Shown here one piece after another: positions 9,910-20,477 of a stretch of 64,000 nucleotides of DNA. The DNA lies in assembly GCA_002013415.1 (NCBI GenBank), contig MAEX01000008.1, positions 1 to 64,000 on the forward strand. The letters are read 5' to 3'. The stretch's first letter is position 1. Each line of letters starts with the position of its first letter. Below the pieces are notes generated by a model. It worked only from the letters and a program-made list of their open reading frames with translations, made no database searches and had not been told where the DNA came from. This stretch comes from Mycobacterium sp. D16Q14. Its GTDB lineage: Bacteria > Actinomycetota > Actinomycetes > Mycobacteriales > Mycobacteriaceae. The translations under genes and the position numbers were made by a program.

Positions 9910-11058
9910 GTGAACACCGAACTGACCGTGTTTCAGAAACGTGTGCTCGCAGTTCTCACCGGGGTGGGCATCGCCGTCGGCATCTACTTTCTGCGCGGCT
10001 ACTTCATCCTGATCGTCGTCGCGGCGGTGGCCGCATATCTGTTCACACCGCTGTATCGGCGTCTGGGTCGGCGATTCGGATCGGGCGTGGCCGCCACGCT
10101 GACGTTGCTGTGCGCGCTGGGAGCGGTGGTGGTTCCGGTCGGTGCGCTGGTTTACGTTGCGACGGTTCAGATCACCCGCATGGTCGACAGTGTCTCGAAC
10201 TGGGTGGGGGACACCGATATGACCGCACTCGGGCAGAAGGCGTTCGCGGTGATTAACGACGTCTTGGTCCGGATCCCATTCGTGCACGTCCAGCTGACCC
10301 CGGACAGCTTGCGGCAGTCGATCGCGTCATTGGCGGAGAACGTTGGGCAAGGGCTGCTGCAGGTGCTGCAGAGCGCCGTCGGCAGCGTTGCGGCGGCGGT
10401 TGCGGCGTGCATCATCTTCCTGTACGTGTTTGTCTCGCTCCTGGTCAAACAGGACAGGGTGCTCACCCTGCTGCGGCAGCTCAATCCGCTGGGGGAGGAG
10501 ATCACCGATCTGTATCTCGACAAGATCGGTGCAATGGTGCGCGGAACGGTCAAGGGCCAGTTCGTCATTGCGATGGCGCAGGGTGTCGCGGGCGCCGCGT
10601 CGATCTACGTCGCCGGCTTCCAGCAGGGGTTCTTTTTCTTCGCGATACTGCTGACCGCGTTGTCGATCATCCCGCTGGGGGGCGGCATCGTGACGATTCC
10701 ATTCGGCATCGGCATGATCCTCTTCGGTCACCCCGTCGGTGGACTGTTCGTCATCGCCTGGCACCTCCTGGTGGTGTCCAACATCGACAATGTGCTGCGC
10801 CCCTTCCTCGTACCGCGCGGCGCACGTCTGGACCCCGCATTGATGCTCCTGGCGGTCTTCTCGGGTATCGCGGCGTTCGGATTCTGGGGAATCGTGCTGG
10901 GCCCGGTGTTGATGATTGTCATCGTGACTACGATCGACGTGTATCTCGCTGTTTATAAAGGAGTTCCGTTTGCGAACTCCGATACCGACGAGCCCGAAAT
11001 GCGGAGGCGGGCCTGGTGGAAGTGGGGCCGCTCGCGCGTGGAGAGGCTAGCCCAGTGA
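9910..11058 (+). CDS. AI-2E/PerM-family membrane transporter
   Basis: The 382-aa product, counted from GTG at 9910, has a GAAAGGG ribosome-binding site at 9897-9903; an upstream TTG at 9889 is rejected. It has about eight hydrophobic segments: two N-terminal (VLAVLTGVGIAVGIYFLRGY region), one near residue 65-90, and a C-terminal set ending GFWGIVLGPVLMIVIVTTID. The conserved VKGQFVIAMAQGVAGAASIY and NVLRPFLVPRGARLDPALML segments are family hallmarks. Substrate unknown; members have been linked to AI-2 export or Na+/H+ antiport, neither testable here. The C-terminal 12 nt overlap the convergent methyltransferase gene. Confidence 0.85.
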   Translation: MNTELTVFQKRVLAVLTGVGIAVGIYFLRGYFILIVVAAVAAYLFTPLYRRLGRRFGSGVAATLTLLCALGAVVVPVGALVYVATVQITRMVDSVSNWVGDTDMTALGQKAFAVINDVLVRIPFVHVQLTPDSLRQSIASLAENVGQGLLQVLQSAVGSVAAAVAACIIFLYVFVSLLVKQDRVLTLLRQLNPLGEEITDLYLDKIGAMVRGTVKGQFVIAMAQGVAGAASIYVAGFQQGFFFFAILLTALSIIPLGGGIVTIPFGIGMILFGHPVGGLFVIAWHLLVVSNIDNVLRPFLVPRGARLDPALMLLAVFSGIAAFGFWGIVLGPVLMIVIVTTIDVYLAVYKGVPFANSDTDEPEMRRRAWWKWGRSRVERLAQ

Positions 11059-11964
11059 CGCGTCGACGTACACGATGTTGGGGAATATCGTGCGCAGCAA
11101 TGGGTTCGGCGGGTCTAGGTTGAGCCGCGCGTAGAGCGCGTCGTTCTCCTCGGTGACCACCGACCAGCCGTGTTCGGCCAGCCAATCCGCGGCCATTTGG
11201 CGCTCTTCGGTGTAGACGAGCGACTCCATATCCAAATCCAGTGTGTCGCCCGCGAATTGGCGGGTGAGTTCGCGGGCCTTGGAGAAGTCGGCGGTCTCCA
11301 GGCCGGGAACCTGCTCACATACGAGGCGGCTACCCGGTGCGCTGAGCTCGGTGACTGAGGCGAACAACCGATCCTGTGCCTCCGGGGGCAGGTAGATCAG
11401 CAGCCCCTCGGCAGACCACACCGTCGGTTGTGCAGGGTCGAAACCGGCCGCTTTTAAGGCGGTTGGCCAGTCATCGCGCAAGTCGATCGCCACGGTGCGC
11501 CGGTTGGCGCTCGGTGAGGCTCCCAACTCGGCCAGGGTGTCGGTCTTGAACGCGATCACGTCCGGCTGGTCGAGCTCGTACACGGTGGTACCGGCCGGCC
11601 AATCCAGGCGATAGGCCCGGGTGTCGAGTCCCGACGCGAGGATGACGACCTGGCGTACTCCTGCGGCGGTGGCGGACTCGAAGGCGGTGTCGTAGTACCA
11701 GGTGCGGCTTGCCATCCCGTTGGCCATACCGTCCGCGGTGATGCCCAGTTGCACCAGACCTGCCATCTGTTCGGGGTCGAAATCGCCCGAGGCCAGCTTG
11801 GTGAAGTACTCGATGCCGACCGCACGCACCAGCGGCTCCGCGTAGGGATCGCTGATCAAGGCATTGGGCACTTGGCTGGCCAGCGCACGCTGCGCGGCCA
11901 CCATCGTCGCCGTCGCTCCGACACTTGAGGCCAAGTCCCAGCTGTCGTCATCGGTCCGCGTCAT
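11047..11964 (-). CDS. SAM-dependent methyltransferase, TIGR00027 family
   Basis: The 305-aa product begins MTRTDDDSWDLASSVGATAT, the conserved opening of the mycobacterial family that is related to leucine carboxyl methyltransferases. It includes ISDPYAEPLVRAVG, the SAM-site motif VVILASGLDTRAYRLDWPAG, the acidic YELDQPDVIAFK and SAEGLLIYLPPEAQDRLF. Targets are not established for this family. M. tuberculosis carries several copies between sppA and secY, and this single copy occupies the same place. It converges on and overlaps the permease gene by 12 nt. Confidence 0.88.
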   Translation of the reverse strand: MTRTDDDSWDLASSVGATATMVAAQRALASQVPNALISDPYAEPLVRAVGIEYFTKLASGDFDPEQMAGLVQLGITADGMANGMASRTWYYDTAFESATAAGVRQVVILASGLDTRAYRLDWPAGTTVYELDQPDVIAFKTDTLAELGASPSANRRTVAIDLRDDWPTALKAAGFDPAQPTVWSAEGLLIYLPPEAQDRLFASVTELSAPGSRLVCEQVPGLETADFSKARELTRQFAGDTLDLDMESLVYTEERQMAADWLAEHGWSVVTEENDALYARLNLDPPNPLLRTIFPNIVYVDASLG

Positions 11965-12128
11965 CGAGGCTCCTTTGGAGGTTGTCGGGCTGCCCCGACC
12001 ATAGTGCGCCGCTGTCTGCGATTGCGCACCCCCGGGGCCGTGGCCTGCGCAAATTCAGTTGCGTGCGACCCGGATCGAGGTGTTTGCTGTTCCGGCACTG
12101 AGGGCGGCCGAGATATCAGGAGGTGAAC

Positions 12129-12995
12129 GTGGCCGAAACAGAAGTGCGGCCACGTGCGGCCGCCACCGGAGACAGCGTGATGAAGCTGCACCGGCGTTCC
12201 GTGACGCTCGACGGACGGTCCTACACGGTCATCACGCTGCGCGCCGACGCCGATGTGCGGTTCTCCACCAACCGGTTTCATGAGACCTGGCATGTGATCT
12301 CCGATGAGGCGGGCGCCAAGACGCTGGCCCGGCTGCTGTGGGGTCTGGCATACCAGCGGCATCCCGGCACTCTGGTGCTCGTCGACCGTGCGCACCTCGA
12401 ACCGAATCCGTTCGACGCCGAACCGGCGGACCCGATTGTGCTGCTGCCGTCGCGTCTGACCGTGCTCACCCGGCAGGCGGCAACGGCATTGCGGGGGCAG
12501 CCGCTGACCAAGCCCGAGGGGACCGTGCGCTGGCGCACCCACGGCCTGGACAGCTGGGCAGCCGAATTTCGTGAGTGGCGGGACATGCCCGGCGGCCAAC
12601 GGCAGTATCCGTACACACCCGAACCCACCGGGTGGGAGACCGCCGAACGGATCGGCGGGGTGCTGGTTTTGGCGGGCGGCCCGCAGACGTTGCGGCAATG
12701 GGCCACCCATGCCGAACTGATGCGCATCGTCGCCCCGTGGGACACGGATTACGAATATCTCGCCGATCGCGAAGGCGAGATTCAGATCTTCCTGAACTAC
12801 CGCCGCGAGGTCGCCATCGCGAAACGGGCGCGAGCCGATGTCTTGTCCGCGCCGCATCCCACCGATATCGAGCAACTGCGAGAACATATTTGGCTGCGGG
12901 CCGCGCAGATCCGGTCTCAACACACGGGTAATGCCGATGAACGCTCGGTGACCGGCCCCGAGTCACGGACGCGCGGTGGTAATTTCGGCCGGTGA
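12129..12995 (+). CDS. conserved hypothetical protein
   Basis: I do not recognise a family. The start is placed at GTG 12129, 5 nt after AGGAGG (12118-12123); the GTG at 12123 overlaps that site. The 288-aa product has no signal peptide or membrane segment. An N-terminal beta-rich region (SVTLDGRSYTVITLRADADV) is followed by a Trp-rich middle (WRTHGLDSWAAEFREWRD) and a C-terminal helical part (FLNYRREVAIAKRARADVL). The C-terminus is polar and likely disordered. It overlaps the next gene by 4 nt (GTGA), so it is co-translated with the secreted phosphatase. Confidence 0.6.
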   Translation: MAETEVRPRAAATGDSVMKLHRRSVTLDGRSYTVITLRADADVRFSTNRFHETWHVISDEAGAKTLARLLWGLAYQRHPGTLVLVDRAHLEPNPFDAEPADPIVLLPSRLTVLTRQAATALRGQPLTKPEGTVRWRTHGLDSWAAEFREWRDMPGGQRQYPYTPEPTGWETAERIGGVLVLAGGPQTLRQWATHAELMRIVAPWDTDYEYLADREGEIQIFLNYRREVAIAKRARADVLSAPHPTDIEQLREHIWLRAAQIRSQHTGNADERSVTGPESRTRGGNFGR

Positions 12996-14257
12996 AGGCG
13001 ATGACCTGGATTGCTGCTGTCGTTTTGTTCGTCGCGGCCTGGAACGTGAGCACTCCCGTCGCGCAGGCCGCACCCGGATGCCGCCAGATGGATCCCGCGT
13101 TGCCCTGGTACGGCGATGTCAGGCAGCGGCTGCAAGCCGCGATCGACGCCAACAGCACGTGCACCGGTACTTGGAAGCGCTCCACCACGGCGGTCGCGCT
13201 CTTCGACTGGGACAACACCGAGGTCAAGAACGACATCTCGGATGCGACTCTCGCGTGGATGCTGCGGCACAACAAGATCCGTCAGCCCGGTGACTGGCAC
13301 GCCACCAGCCGACACATCACCGAAGTGGCGGCCACCGCGCTGCGTGAGGCGTGTGGCACCACAACCCCCGCTGGACAGCCGCTGGCCACCTCAACCAACG
13401 CCGCATGCGCCGACGAGATCCTGGCGGTCCGCGAGGGCAAGACCCATGACGAGCAGGAAGCCTTCACCGGATACAACCAGCGCTGGAGCAATGGCGCCTA
13501 CGTGTGGACAGTCGCGCTGACCGCCGGGTACACCGCCGACGAGGTCGCTCAATTCGCGCAGGCGGCCAAGCGCGAGAACCTGGACGCCCCGATCGGAGCC
13601 ACCCAGACCGTCGGCACCACCACCGTGCCGGGGTATGTGCGGGTATATCCGCAGATCAAGGACCTCATTGCCACGCTGCAGGCACACGGTGTCAGCACCT
13701 GGGTGATCTCGGCGTCGTCGGAGGTAGTCGCCAAGGTGTGGTCACCGGAAATCGGAATCCCGACAAACCAGGTGATCGGGGTGCGCAGCGTCTACGACGC
13801 CAACGGAAGGCAGACCCCGCACGTCAAGGGCTGTGGCGGACAGCCCGACGGTGCCGACACCGTCATCACCTATGTCGACGGCAAACGCTGCTGGGCCAAC
13901 CAGGTGGTCTTCGGCGTGCAGGGACCCGCCGCATTCGAGCCCTACGACGTCAACAAGCGGCAGATTCTCGCTGCCGGGGACTCGACCACCGACGTCACCT
14001 TTGTCGACGACGCCACCGCCGCGCACCTCGTCATCAATCGGAACAAGACCGAGCTCATGTGCCGGGCCTATGACGACGCCGACGGCAAATGGTTGGTCAA
14101 CCCGATGTTTATCGATCCCTATCCGCAGCATGTGGACCCGTACCTGTGTGCGACCGACGGCCGGATCAACCCGGACGGCAGCACAGGGCCGCTGCTTCGT
14201 TCCGATGGCACGGTCGTCCCCGACCAGAAGGACACCGTCTTCTCCACCGGTATGTAG
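12992..14257 (+). CDS. secreted HAD-superfamily phosphatase
   Basis: The 421-aa product starts at GTG 12992 or ATG 13001, followed by a Sec signal peptide (MTWIAAVVLFVAAWNV, cleavage near AQA). HAD motifs are visible in order: motif I ALFDWDNTEV (nucleophile Asp and acid Asp), motif II WVISASSE (Ser), and motif IV LAAGDSTTDVTFVDD. Extra cysteines (CGTTTPAG, CADEILA, CGGQ, CW, MCRAY, CATDGR) suggest disulfides, consistent with export. The overall layout resembles phosphorylcholine phosphatase-type enzymes, so a phosphate-scavenging role outside the membrane is plausible; the substrate is not deducible. Confidence 0.8.
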   Translation: MKAMTWIAAVVLFVAAWNVSTPVAQAAPGCRQMDPALPWYGDVRQRLQAAIDANSTCTGTWKRSTTAVALFDWDNTEVKNDISDATLAWMLRHNKIRQPGDWHATSRHITEVAATALREACGTTTPAGQPLATSTNAACADEILAVREGKTHDEQEAFTGYNQRWSNGAYVWTVALTAGYTADEVAQFAQAAKRENLDAPIGATQTVGTTTVPGYVRVYPQIKDLIATLQAHGVSTWVISASSEVVAKVWSPEIGIPTNQVIGVRSVYDANGRQTPHVKGCGGQPDGADTVITYVDGKRCWANQVVFGVQGPAAFEPYDVNKRQILAAGDSTTDVTFVDDATAAHLVINRNKTELMCRAYDDADGKWLVNPMFIDPYPQHVDPYLCATDGRINPDGSTGPLLRSDGTVVPDQKDTVFSTGM

Positions 14258-14386
14258 CGAACTGTTAGTCTCGTATCCGGCCCGGGCGTGCCCTGACGGC
14301 CGCCGAAACGGTTACCCAACGCTGGGATCACCAGCTGATTCATCTAGCAGATCACATGGCGAGCTGCAGGATGCGCAGGAGGATGT

Positions 14387-15715
14387 GTGCTTTCCGCTTT
14401 TGTCTCTGCTCTCAGGACAGCTGACCTGAGGCGGAAGATCCTCTTCACGATCGGGATCGTGTTCATCTATCGGCTTGGTGCGACGCTGCCGTCTCCCGGG
14501 GTGAACTACGCCAACGTGAAGTACTGCGTTGAGCAGGTCAGCAGTGGAGATTCGGCGCAGCTCTACTCGCTGATCAACCTGTTCTCGGGTGGCGCGCTGC
14601 TCCAGCTGTCGGTCTTCGCGGTCGGTGTCATGCCGTACATCACCGCCAGCATCATCGTTCAGCTGCTCACCGTGGTCATTCCCCGGTTCGAGCAGCTGCG
14701 CAAGGAAGGCCAGTCGGGCCAGGCCAAGATGACGCAGTACACCCGCTACCTGTCGGTCGCGCTGGCGCTGCTGCAGTCCACCTCGATCGTGGCGCTCGGT
14801 GCCAGCGGAAACCTGCTGCAGGGCTGCGACCGCAAGGACGAGATTGTCTCGGACCAGTCGATTTTCTCGCTGACCGTGATGGTTCTGGTCATGACCGCCG
14901 GATCCACCTTGGTGATGTGGCTCGGTGAGATGGTCACCGAACGCGGAGTCGGCAACGGCATGTCGCTGCTGATCTTCGCCGGTATCGCGGCCCGGATCCC
15001 CGCCGAGGGCAAGACCATCCTCGACAGCCGTGGCGGTGTCACGTTCGCCGCGGTATGTGTGGCGGCGCTTCTCATCGTGATCGGTGTCGTGTTCGTCGAA
15101 CAGGGCCAGCGCCGCATCCCCGTCCAGTACGCCAAACGCATGGTGGGACGGCGGATGTACGGCGGCACCTCCACCTACTTGCCGCTGAAGGTCAACCAGG
15201 CCGGTGTTATCCCGGTCATTTTCGCCTCCTCGCTCTTGTACATCCCCGGTCTCATCACGCAGCTCGTGCGCAGTGGCGGGAAGGACAAGACCGGCTGGTG
15301 GGATCGATTCGTCAGCACGTACCTGACCGACCCCAGCAACTACTGGTACGTCGCGATCTACTTCACGCTCATCGTGTTCTTCACGTTCTTCTATGTGTCG
15401 ATCACCTTCAACCCCGATGAGCGCGCCGACGAGATGAACAAGTTCGGTGGCTTTATTCCCGGTATCCGTCCCGGACGCGCCACCGCCGACTACCTGCGTT
15501 ACGTGCTCAACCGCATCACGTGGCCAGGCTCGATCTACCTGGGTATCATCGCGATCTTGCCGAACCTGTTCTTGCAGATCGGGAACTCCGGCGGTATGCA
15601 GAACCTGCCATTCGGCGGAACTGCGGTCCTGATCATGATCGGCGTCGGTCTCGATACTGTGAAGCAGATCGAAAGCCAGTTGATGCAGCGTAACTACGAA
15701 GGGTTCCTGAAGTGA
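14387..15715 (+). CDS. secY: preprotein translocase subunit SecY
   Basis: Channel-forming membrane subunit of the Sec translocon. The 442-aa product has ten hydrophobic segments, with the conserved [41 protein letters not shown] and [20 protein letters not shown] regions. GTG 14387 is preceded by AGGAGGA at 14377-14383. Its TGA overlaps the adk GTG by 4 nt, the classic secY-adk-map arrangement. In M. tuberculosis this cluster follows the spc operon and methyltransferase genes as here. Confidence 0.97.
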   Translation: MLSAFVSALRTADLRRKILFTIGIVFIYRLGATLPSPGVNYANVKYCVEQVSSGDSAQLYSLINLFSGGALLQLSVFAVGVMPYITASIIVQLLTVVIPRFEQLRKEGQSGQAKMTQYTRYLSVALALLQSTSIVALGASGNLLQGCDRKDEIVSDQSIFSLTVMVLVMTAGSTLVMWLGEMVTERGVGNGMSLLIFAGIAARIPAEGKTILDSRGGVTFAAVCVAALLIVIGVVFVEQGQRRIPVQYAKRMVGRRMYGGTSTYLPLKVNQAGVIPVIFASSLLYIPGLITQLVRSGGKDKTGWWDRFVSTYLTDPSNYWYVAIYFTLIVFFTFFYVSITFNPDERADEMNKFGGFIPGIRPGRATADYLRYVLNRITWPGSIYLGIIAILPNLFLQIGNSGGMQNLPFGGTAVLIMIGVGLDTVKQIESQLMQRNYEGFLK

Positions 15716-16257
15716 GAGTGGTGTTACTCGGCCCGCCAGGGGCAGGCAAAGGTACGCAGGCACAACTGATTTCGGAGAAGTTCGGCATTCCGCAGATCTC
15801 TACCGGCGACCTGTTCCGGTCGAACATCAGTGAGGGCACCGAGCTGGGAATCCAGGCCAAGCAGTACCTGGACGCAGGCGATCTGGTGCCCAGCGAGGTG
15901 ACCAACAAGATGGTCGAGGCGCGTCTCGATGAGGCGGATGCCGCGGACGGTTTCATCCTCGACGGATTCCCGCGCACCGTGGATCAGGCGGATGCGCTGG
16001 CCGCGATGGAAGAGGCCCGCGGAGTCAAGATCGACGCCGTGCTGGAGTTCCGGGTGCCGGTAGAAGAGCTCGTGCAGCGACTGCTGGGCCGTGGCCGCGC
16101 CGACGACACCGAGGACATCATTCGCAATCGGCTCAATGTGTACCGCGACGAGACCGCACCGCTGCTGGAGTACTACCAGAGCGTGCTGCAGACTATCGAT
16201 GCCGTCGGCACGGTGGACGAAGTGTTCGCGCGGACATCGCAGGCTCTGGGCCGGTAG
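15712..16257 (+). CDS. adk: adenylate kinase
   Basis: Interconverts ATP + AMP and 2 ADP. The 181-aa product opens with the P-loop [18 protein letters not shown], followed by the AMP-site [26 protein letters not shown] and [19 protein letters not shown]. The LID is short and carries no zinc-binding cysteines, as in other actinobacteria. It starts with GTG inside the secY stop (GTGA). Confidence 0.97.
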   Translation: MRVVLLGPPGAGKGTQAQLISEKFGIPQISTGDLFRSNISEGTELGIQAKQYLDAGDLVPSEVTNKMVEARLDEADAADGFILDGFPRTVDQADALAAMEEARGVKIDAVLEFRVPVEELVQRLLGRGRADDTEDIIRNRLNVYRDETAPLLEYYQSVLQTIDAVGTVDEVFARTSQALGR

Positions 16258-16272
16258 TAGGCGAGGCAACCA

Positions 16273-17067
16273 GTGGGGCTGTTCGGCCGCAAGAAGACGG
16301 TGGAGCAGCGCACCACCGGTGAACTCGACGCCATGGCTGCTGCGGGCTCCATCGTGGGCGCCGCATTGGTCGCCGTGCGTGATGCCGCGAAGGCTGGCGT
16401 CTCGACGCTGGAGCTGGATCAGGTCGCCGAGGCTGTGATCCGGGATGCCGGCGCGGTGCCGTCGTTCCTGGGTTACCACGGCTTCCCGGCGTCAATCTGC
16501 TCCTCGGTCAATGATCAAGTGGTTCATGGAATACCTTCGGCGACAGCGATCTTGGCTGAGGGCGACCTGGTGTCCATCGACTGTGGCGCGATTCTGGACG
16601 GGTGGCACGGGGATTCCGCGTGGACCTTCGCGGTGGGGACAGTCATTCCCGTTGACGAGGCGCTGTCGGAAGCCACCCGGTTGTCGATGGAGGCCGGTAT
16701 CGCGGCGATGATCCCTGGGAACCGGCTCACCGATGTGTCCCACGCGATCGAGCTGGGCACCAGGGCGGCCGAGAAGCAGTTCGACCGCGCATTCGGAATC
16801 GTGGACGGCTACGGCGGCCACGGCATCGGTCGCTCGATGCACCTGGATCCGTTCCTGCCCAACGAGGGAGCCCCCGGCAAGGGGCCGCTTCTCGCGGTGG
16901 GGTCGGTGCTTGCCATTGAACCGATGCTCACGCTGGGCACCACTCAGACCCGGGTGCTGGCCGACGATTGGACCGTCGTCACCACCGACGGATCGCGGGC
17001 CGCGCACTGGGAGCACACGGTGGCCGTCACCGAGGACGGCCCCCGCATCCTGACACTGCGCCCGTAG
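16273..17067 (+). CDS. map: methionine aminopeptidase, type I
   Basis: Removes N-terminal methionine from nascent proteins. The 264-aa product has the five metal ligands in recognisable motifs: [17 protein letters not shown] (two Asp), [15 protein letters not shown] (His), [10 protein letters not shown] (Glu) and [14 protein letters not shown] (Glu). The substrate His is in [17 protein letters not shown]. It starts at GTG 16273, 15 nt after adk. The stop directly abuts the stop of the convergent next gene. Confidence 0.96.
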   Translation: MGLFGRKKTVEQRTTGELDAMAAAGSIVGAALVAVRDAAKAGVSTLELDQVAEAVIRDAGAVPSFLGYHGFPASICSSVNDQVVHGIPSATAILAEGDLVSIDCGAILDGWHGDSAWTFAVGTVIPVDEALSEATRLSMEAGIAAMIPGNRLTDVSHAIELGTRAAEKQFDRAFGIVDGYGGHGIGRSMHLDPFLPNEGAPGKGPLLAVGSVLAIEPMLTLGTTQTRVLADDWTVVTTDGSRAAHWEHTVAVTEDGPRILTLRP

Positions 17068-17943
17068 CTACTTGCCCTTGATGGACGCCGTGCGCTCGGT
17101 GGTGAAGACGGCCACGCAGGCGATCGCGTGATCACCTTTTGCCCATGAACGTTTAGTGGGGTAGAGGTAGGTGATCTCGACCTCGTCGTCCTCGAATGCG
17201 CTGGGCGAGTAGCTTTCCAGCGCTGTGCTGCAGCCCTCATTGCCCTTTTCGTCCAGCTCGGACTGGGCGGGTACCGAGGATCCGTACAGCGGTAGCAGCG
17301 CGTAGACCTCTGCCTTGTGCGGCTGAGCGCATGGGATGGCTTTGGTGGTTGTGTAGTAGTCCTTGTCGCCGATATCGGCGACGCAGTCACCCACGCGCAA
17401 CTTGGTGACGTCCATATCGCCGGACTGGGTGACGTGGCCGGATTCGTCGCGTTTGGGCTGGTTGCTGACACCCACCGCGATGACAACAATCGACACCACG
17501 ACCCACAGGGCGCCGAGCACGATGCCAGCGATGGCCATTCCGCGGCCGTTCTGACCGGTTCGTTTGATCTGGTTCAGGCCCAGGATGCCGAAGATGATGC
17601 CCAGGATTCCGCCCAGGCACGGGACGATGCCAAAGATCAGCGCCGTAATGGCAAATCCATTGGTGCTCCGTGCACTTTCGACGGGCGGGTAGGAGCCCGG
17701 CGCGGGATATCCGTATGGCGCGGATGGGTACCCCGGAGGCGGCGGCGGATATCCCGCCGGGTCAGCCTGGGGGTACGGCGGATACGGCTCGGTGCCGGCG
17801 GGCCCGGCCGGGGGAATAGGTGGATATCCGCCCGCCGGTGGCGGCCCGACCGGCGGGTACGCGGGGCCCGTCGGCGTCGGGTACGGCGGATATTCCGGCG
17901 ACCCGGGGTCCGAGGGCGGCGGCCCGGAAGGCGGTTGCGTCAT
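17068..17943 (-). CDS. Pro-rich membrane protein with DUF4190 and septum-formation-type domain
   Basis: The 291-aa product has a ~90-residue Pro/Gly/Tyr-rich cytoplasmic N-terminus with repeats such as PPYPTPTGPAYPPVGPP. Two adjacent membrane helices follow, of the DUF4190 type (ITALIFGIVPCLGGILGIIF and GIVLGALWVVVSIVVIAVGV). An extracytoplasmic domain then contains LRVGDCVADI, IPCAQPHKAEVYALLPL and C-terminal CVAVF, the cysteine pattern of the PF13845-like 'septum formation' domain. Role unproven; such proteins recur in mycobacteria near wall genes. Confidence 0.75.
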   Translation of the reverse strand: MTQPPSGPPPSDPGSPEYPPYPTPTGPAYPPVGPPPAGGYPPIPPAGPAGTEPYPPYPQADPAGYPPPPPGYPSAPYGYPAPGSYPPVESARSTNGFAITALIFGIVPCLGGILGIIFGILGLNQIKRTGQNGRGMAIAGIVLGALWVVVSIVVIAVGVSNQPKRDESGHVTQSGDMDVTKLRVGDCVADIGDKDYYTTTKAIPCAQPHKAEVYALLPLYGSSVPAQSELDEKGNEGCSTALESYSPSAFEDDEVEITYLYPTKRSWAKGDHAIACVAVFTTERTASIKGK

Positions 17944-17988
17944 GTAGGGACTTTAGCAAACACGCGGTGGCATGGGTAGATTCGTCGA

Positions 17989-18606
17989 TCAGTGCGAGAG
18001 GCTATCCAGGAAGACCTGAACCTCGCTAGCGACCGGGAGCAGGCCGGACTCCCTGGCATCGAGCAATGATGGTGCGGCACTGTCCTTCTCGGAAACAACC
18101 AGTGACAACTCGGTGCCGTCAGGCCGGCTAGTCGGCCATTGGATCCCGACGGTGGGATCCAGCGGATTGACGCCGTGCTCGCGGCCCGGGGCGTATCCGG
18201 CGGAGCATAGGTAGACCACCGTCGAGTCATCCTCGAGTGCCAGGAATCCGTGGCCGACGCCCTCGGGTACGTATACGGCACGGCGGTCTTGGGGGTCGAG
18301 AAGTACTGCGTCCCAGGCGCCGAACATCGGTGATCCCACGCGGATGTCGACCACGACGTCATAGACGGAACCCGTCAGGCAGGTGACGTACTTGGCTTGC
18401 CCGGGCGGCACGTCGGCGAAGTGTATTCCGCGCAGTGACCCGGCCGCCGACACCGAGCAATTGGCCTGTTGCAGGTCGAACGGGTGGCCTACGGCCTCGG
18501 CAAGCGCTGTGCCCTTGAACAATTCGAGGAACACGCCCCGGCTGTCGTGATGTTGCACCGGGGTGATCTCGAAGGCGCCGGGTACCGATAGTTCACGGAT
18601 CTTCAC
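17989..18606 (-). CDS. rmlC: dTDP-4-dehydrorhamnose 3,5-epimerase
   Basis: Third step of dTDP-L-rhamnose synthesis, the sugar of the arabinogalactan-peptidoglycan linker in mycobacteria. The 205-aa product begins MKIRELSVPGAFEITPVQH and contains GSLRGIHFADVPPGQAKYV, with the catalytic His, and VYVPEGVGHGFLAL. The GTG at 18606 is chosen because GAGGGGG precedes it and it gives the family N-terminus; the frame is open further upstream. It starts 1 nt after the rmlB stop. Confidence 0.95.
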   Translation of the reverse strand: MKIRELSVPGAFEITPVQHHDSRGVFLELFKGTALAEAVGHPFDLQQANCSVSAAGSLRGIHFADVPPGQAKYVTCLTGSVYDVVVDIRVGSPMFGAWDAVLLDPQDRRAVYVPEGVGHGFLALEDDSTVVYLCSAGYAPGREHGVNPLDPTVGIQWPTSRPDGTELSLVVSEKDSAAPSLLDARESGLLPVASEVQVFLDSLSH

Positions 18607-18607
18607 G

Positions 18608-19612
<1,005 letters not shown>

Positions 19613-19623
19613 CTAGTAGGGGA

Positions 19624-20448
19624 CTAGCGAAGCGTGTCCGCCAACGAGGTCAACGTGTCGACCAACCCCTTGTCGCCCAGAACTTGGATGAGTACCTGGT
19701 CTGCGCCGGCGTCAAGGTGCCCGTGCAAACGCGCGGCGATTTCCTCGGCGGTTCCGTGCGCCACCACGGCGTCGATGAATGTGTCACTTCCCGGCGACGT
19801 GACGTCCTCGTCGCTGAAACCGAGTCTCTTCCAGTTATTTACGTAGTTACTCAACTGGAGATAGAAATCTACGGTGCGCCGGCCGATTGCCCGTGCGCTC
19901 TCCGGGTCGGTGCTGAGCACCACCTTGTGCTCGGGAACGAGCAGGGCGTCCGGACCGATGATCGCTCGAGCCTCTCTGGTGTGCTCTGGTGTCGTCAGAT
20001 AGGGGTGCGCGCCCGCGGTGCGATCCGCGGACAGCTTCAGCACCTTGGGTCCCAATGCGGCCAGCGCCCGGCGGTCCCTCGGCACGCCCGCGGCATCCAG
20101 CCCGTCCAGGTATTCGACAAGGGCGTCGTACGGCTTGCGGTACTCGGCCGATGCTTCGGGATGCCCGGCACCTACCCCGAGCAGGAACCGCCCGGGGTAA
20201 CTCGCTTCGATGCGATGGAAAGCGGCGGCTATCTCGTCGACGGGCGAGGTCCAGATGTTCACGATGCCGCTCGCGACCGTGAGATTCTCGGTCGCTTCGA
20301 GCAGGGGCTCTACGTACGCAAGATCTGAGGTGAACACACCCCCGATCCATACCGAGCCGTAGCCGAGATCCTCGATGGCCTTGGCCTGCTCCGGTGTGAC
20401 CGGACCGCCGTTCCAAATTCCATACCGGTTGAGGTTCGATTCGCCCAT
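19624..20448 (-). CDS. LLM-class F420-type oxidoreductase
   Basis: Luciferase-like TIM-barrel protein. The start is placed at ATG 20448 (MGESNLNRYGIWNGGPVTPEQ), 29 nt after the flotillin stop. An in-frame ATG at 20493 overlaps the flotillin gene and has a ribosome-binding site with no spacing. The 274-aa product carries IASGIVNIWTSPVDEIAAAF in slightly different form (VASGIVNIWTSP) and GRFLLGVGAGHPE, typical of LLM proteins of the TIGR03620 kind. M. tuberculosis has an orthologue at the same place beside rmlBC. Substrate unknown. Confidence 0.85.
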   Translation of the reverse strand: MGESNLNRYGIWNGGPVTPEQAKAIEDLGYGSVWIGGVFTSDLAYVEPLLEATENLTVASGIVNIWTSPVDEIAAAFHRIEASYPGRFLLGVGAGHPEASAEYRKPYDALVEYLDGLDAAGVPRDRRALAALGPKVLKLSADRTAGAHPYLTTPEHTREARAIIGPDALLVPEHKVVLSTDPESARAIGRRTVDFYLQLSNYVNNWKRLGFSDEDVTSPGSDTFIDAVVAHGTAEEIAARLHGHLDAGADQVLIQVLGDKGLVDTLTSLADTLR

Positions 20449-20477
20449 ATCGCGTCCCAACTTCGCAGGAGGTGTCG

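Noticed and set aside
14312..15763. 483-codon minus-strand open frame across secY
   Set aside because: Low-complexity His/Asp/Arg translation antisense to secY; a codon-bias artefact.
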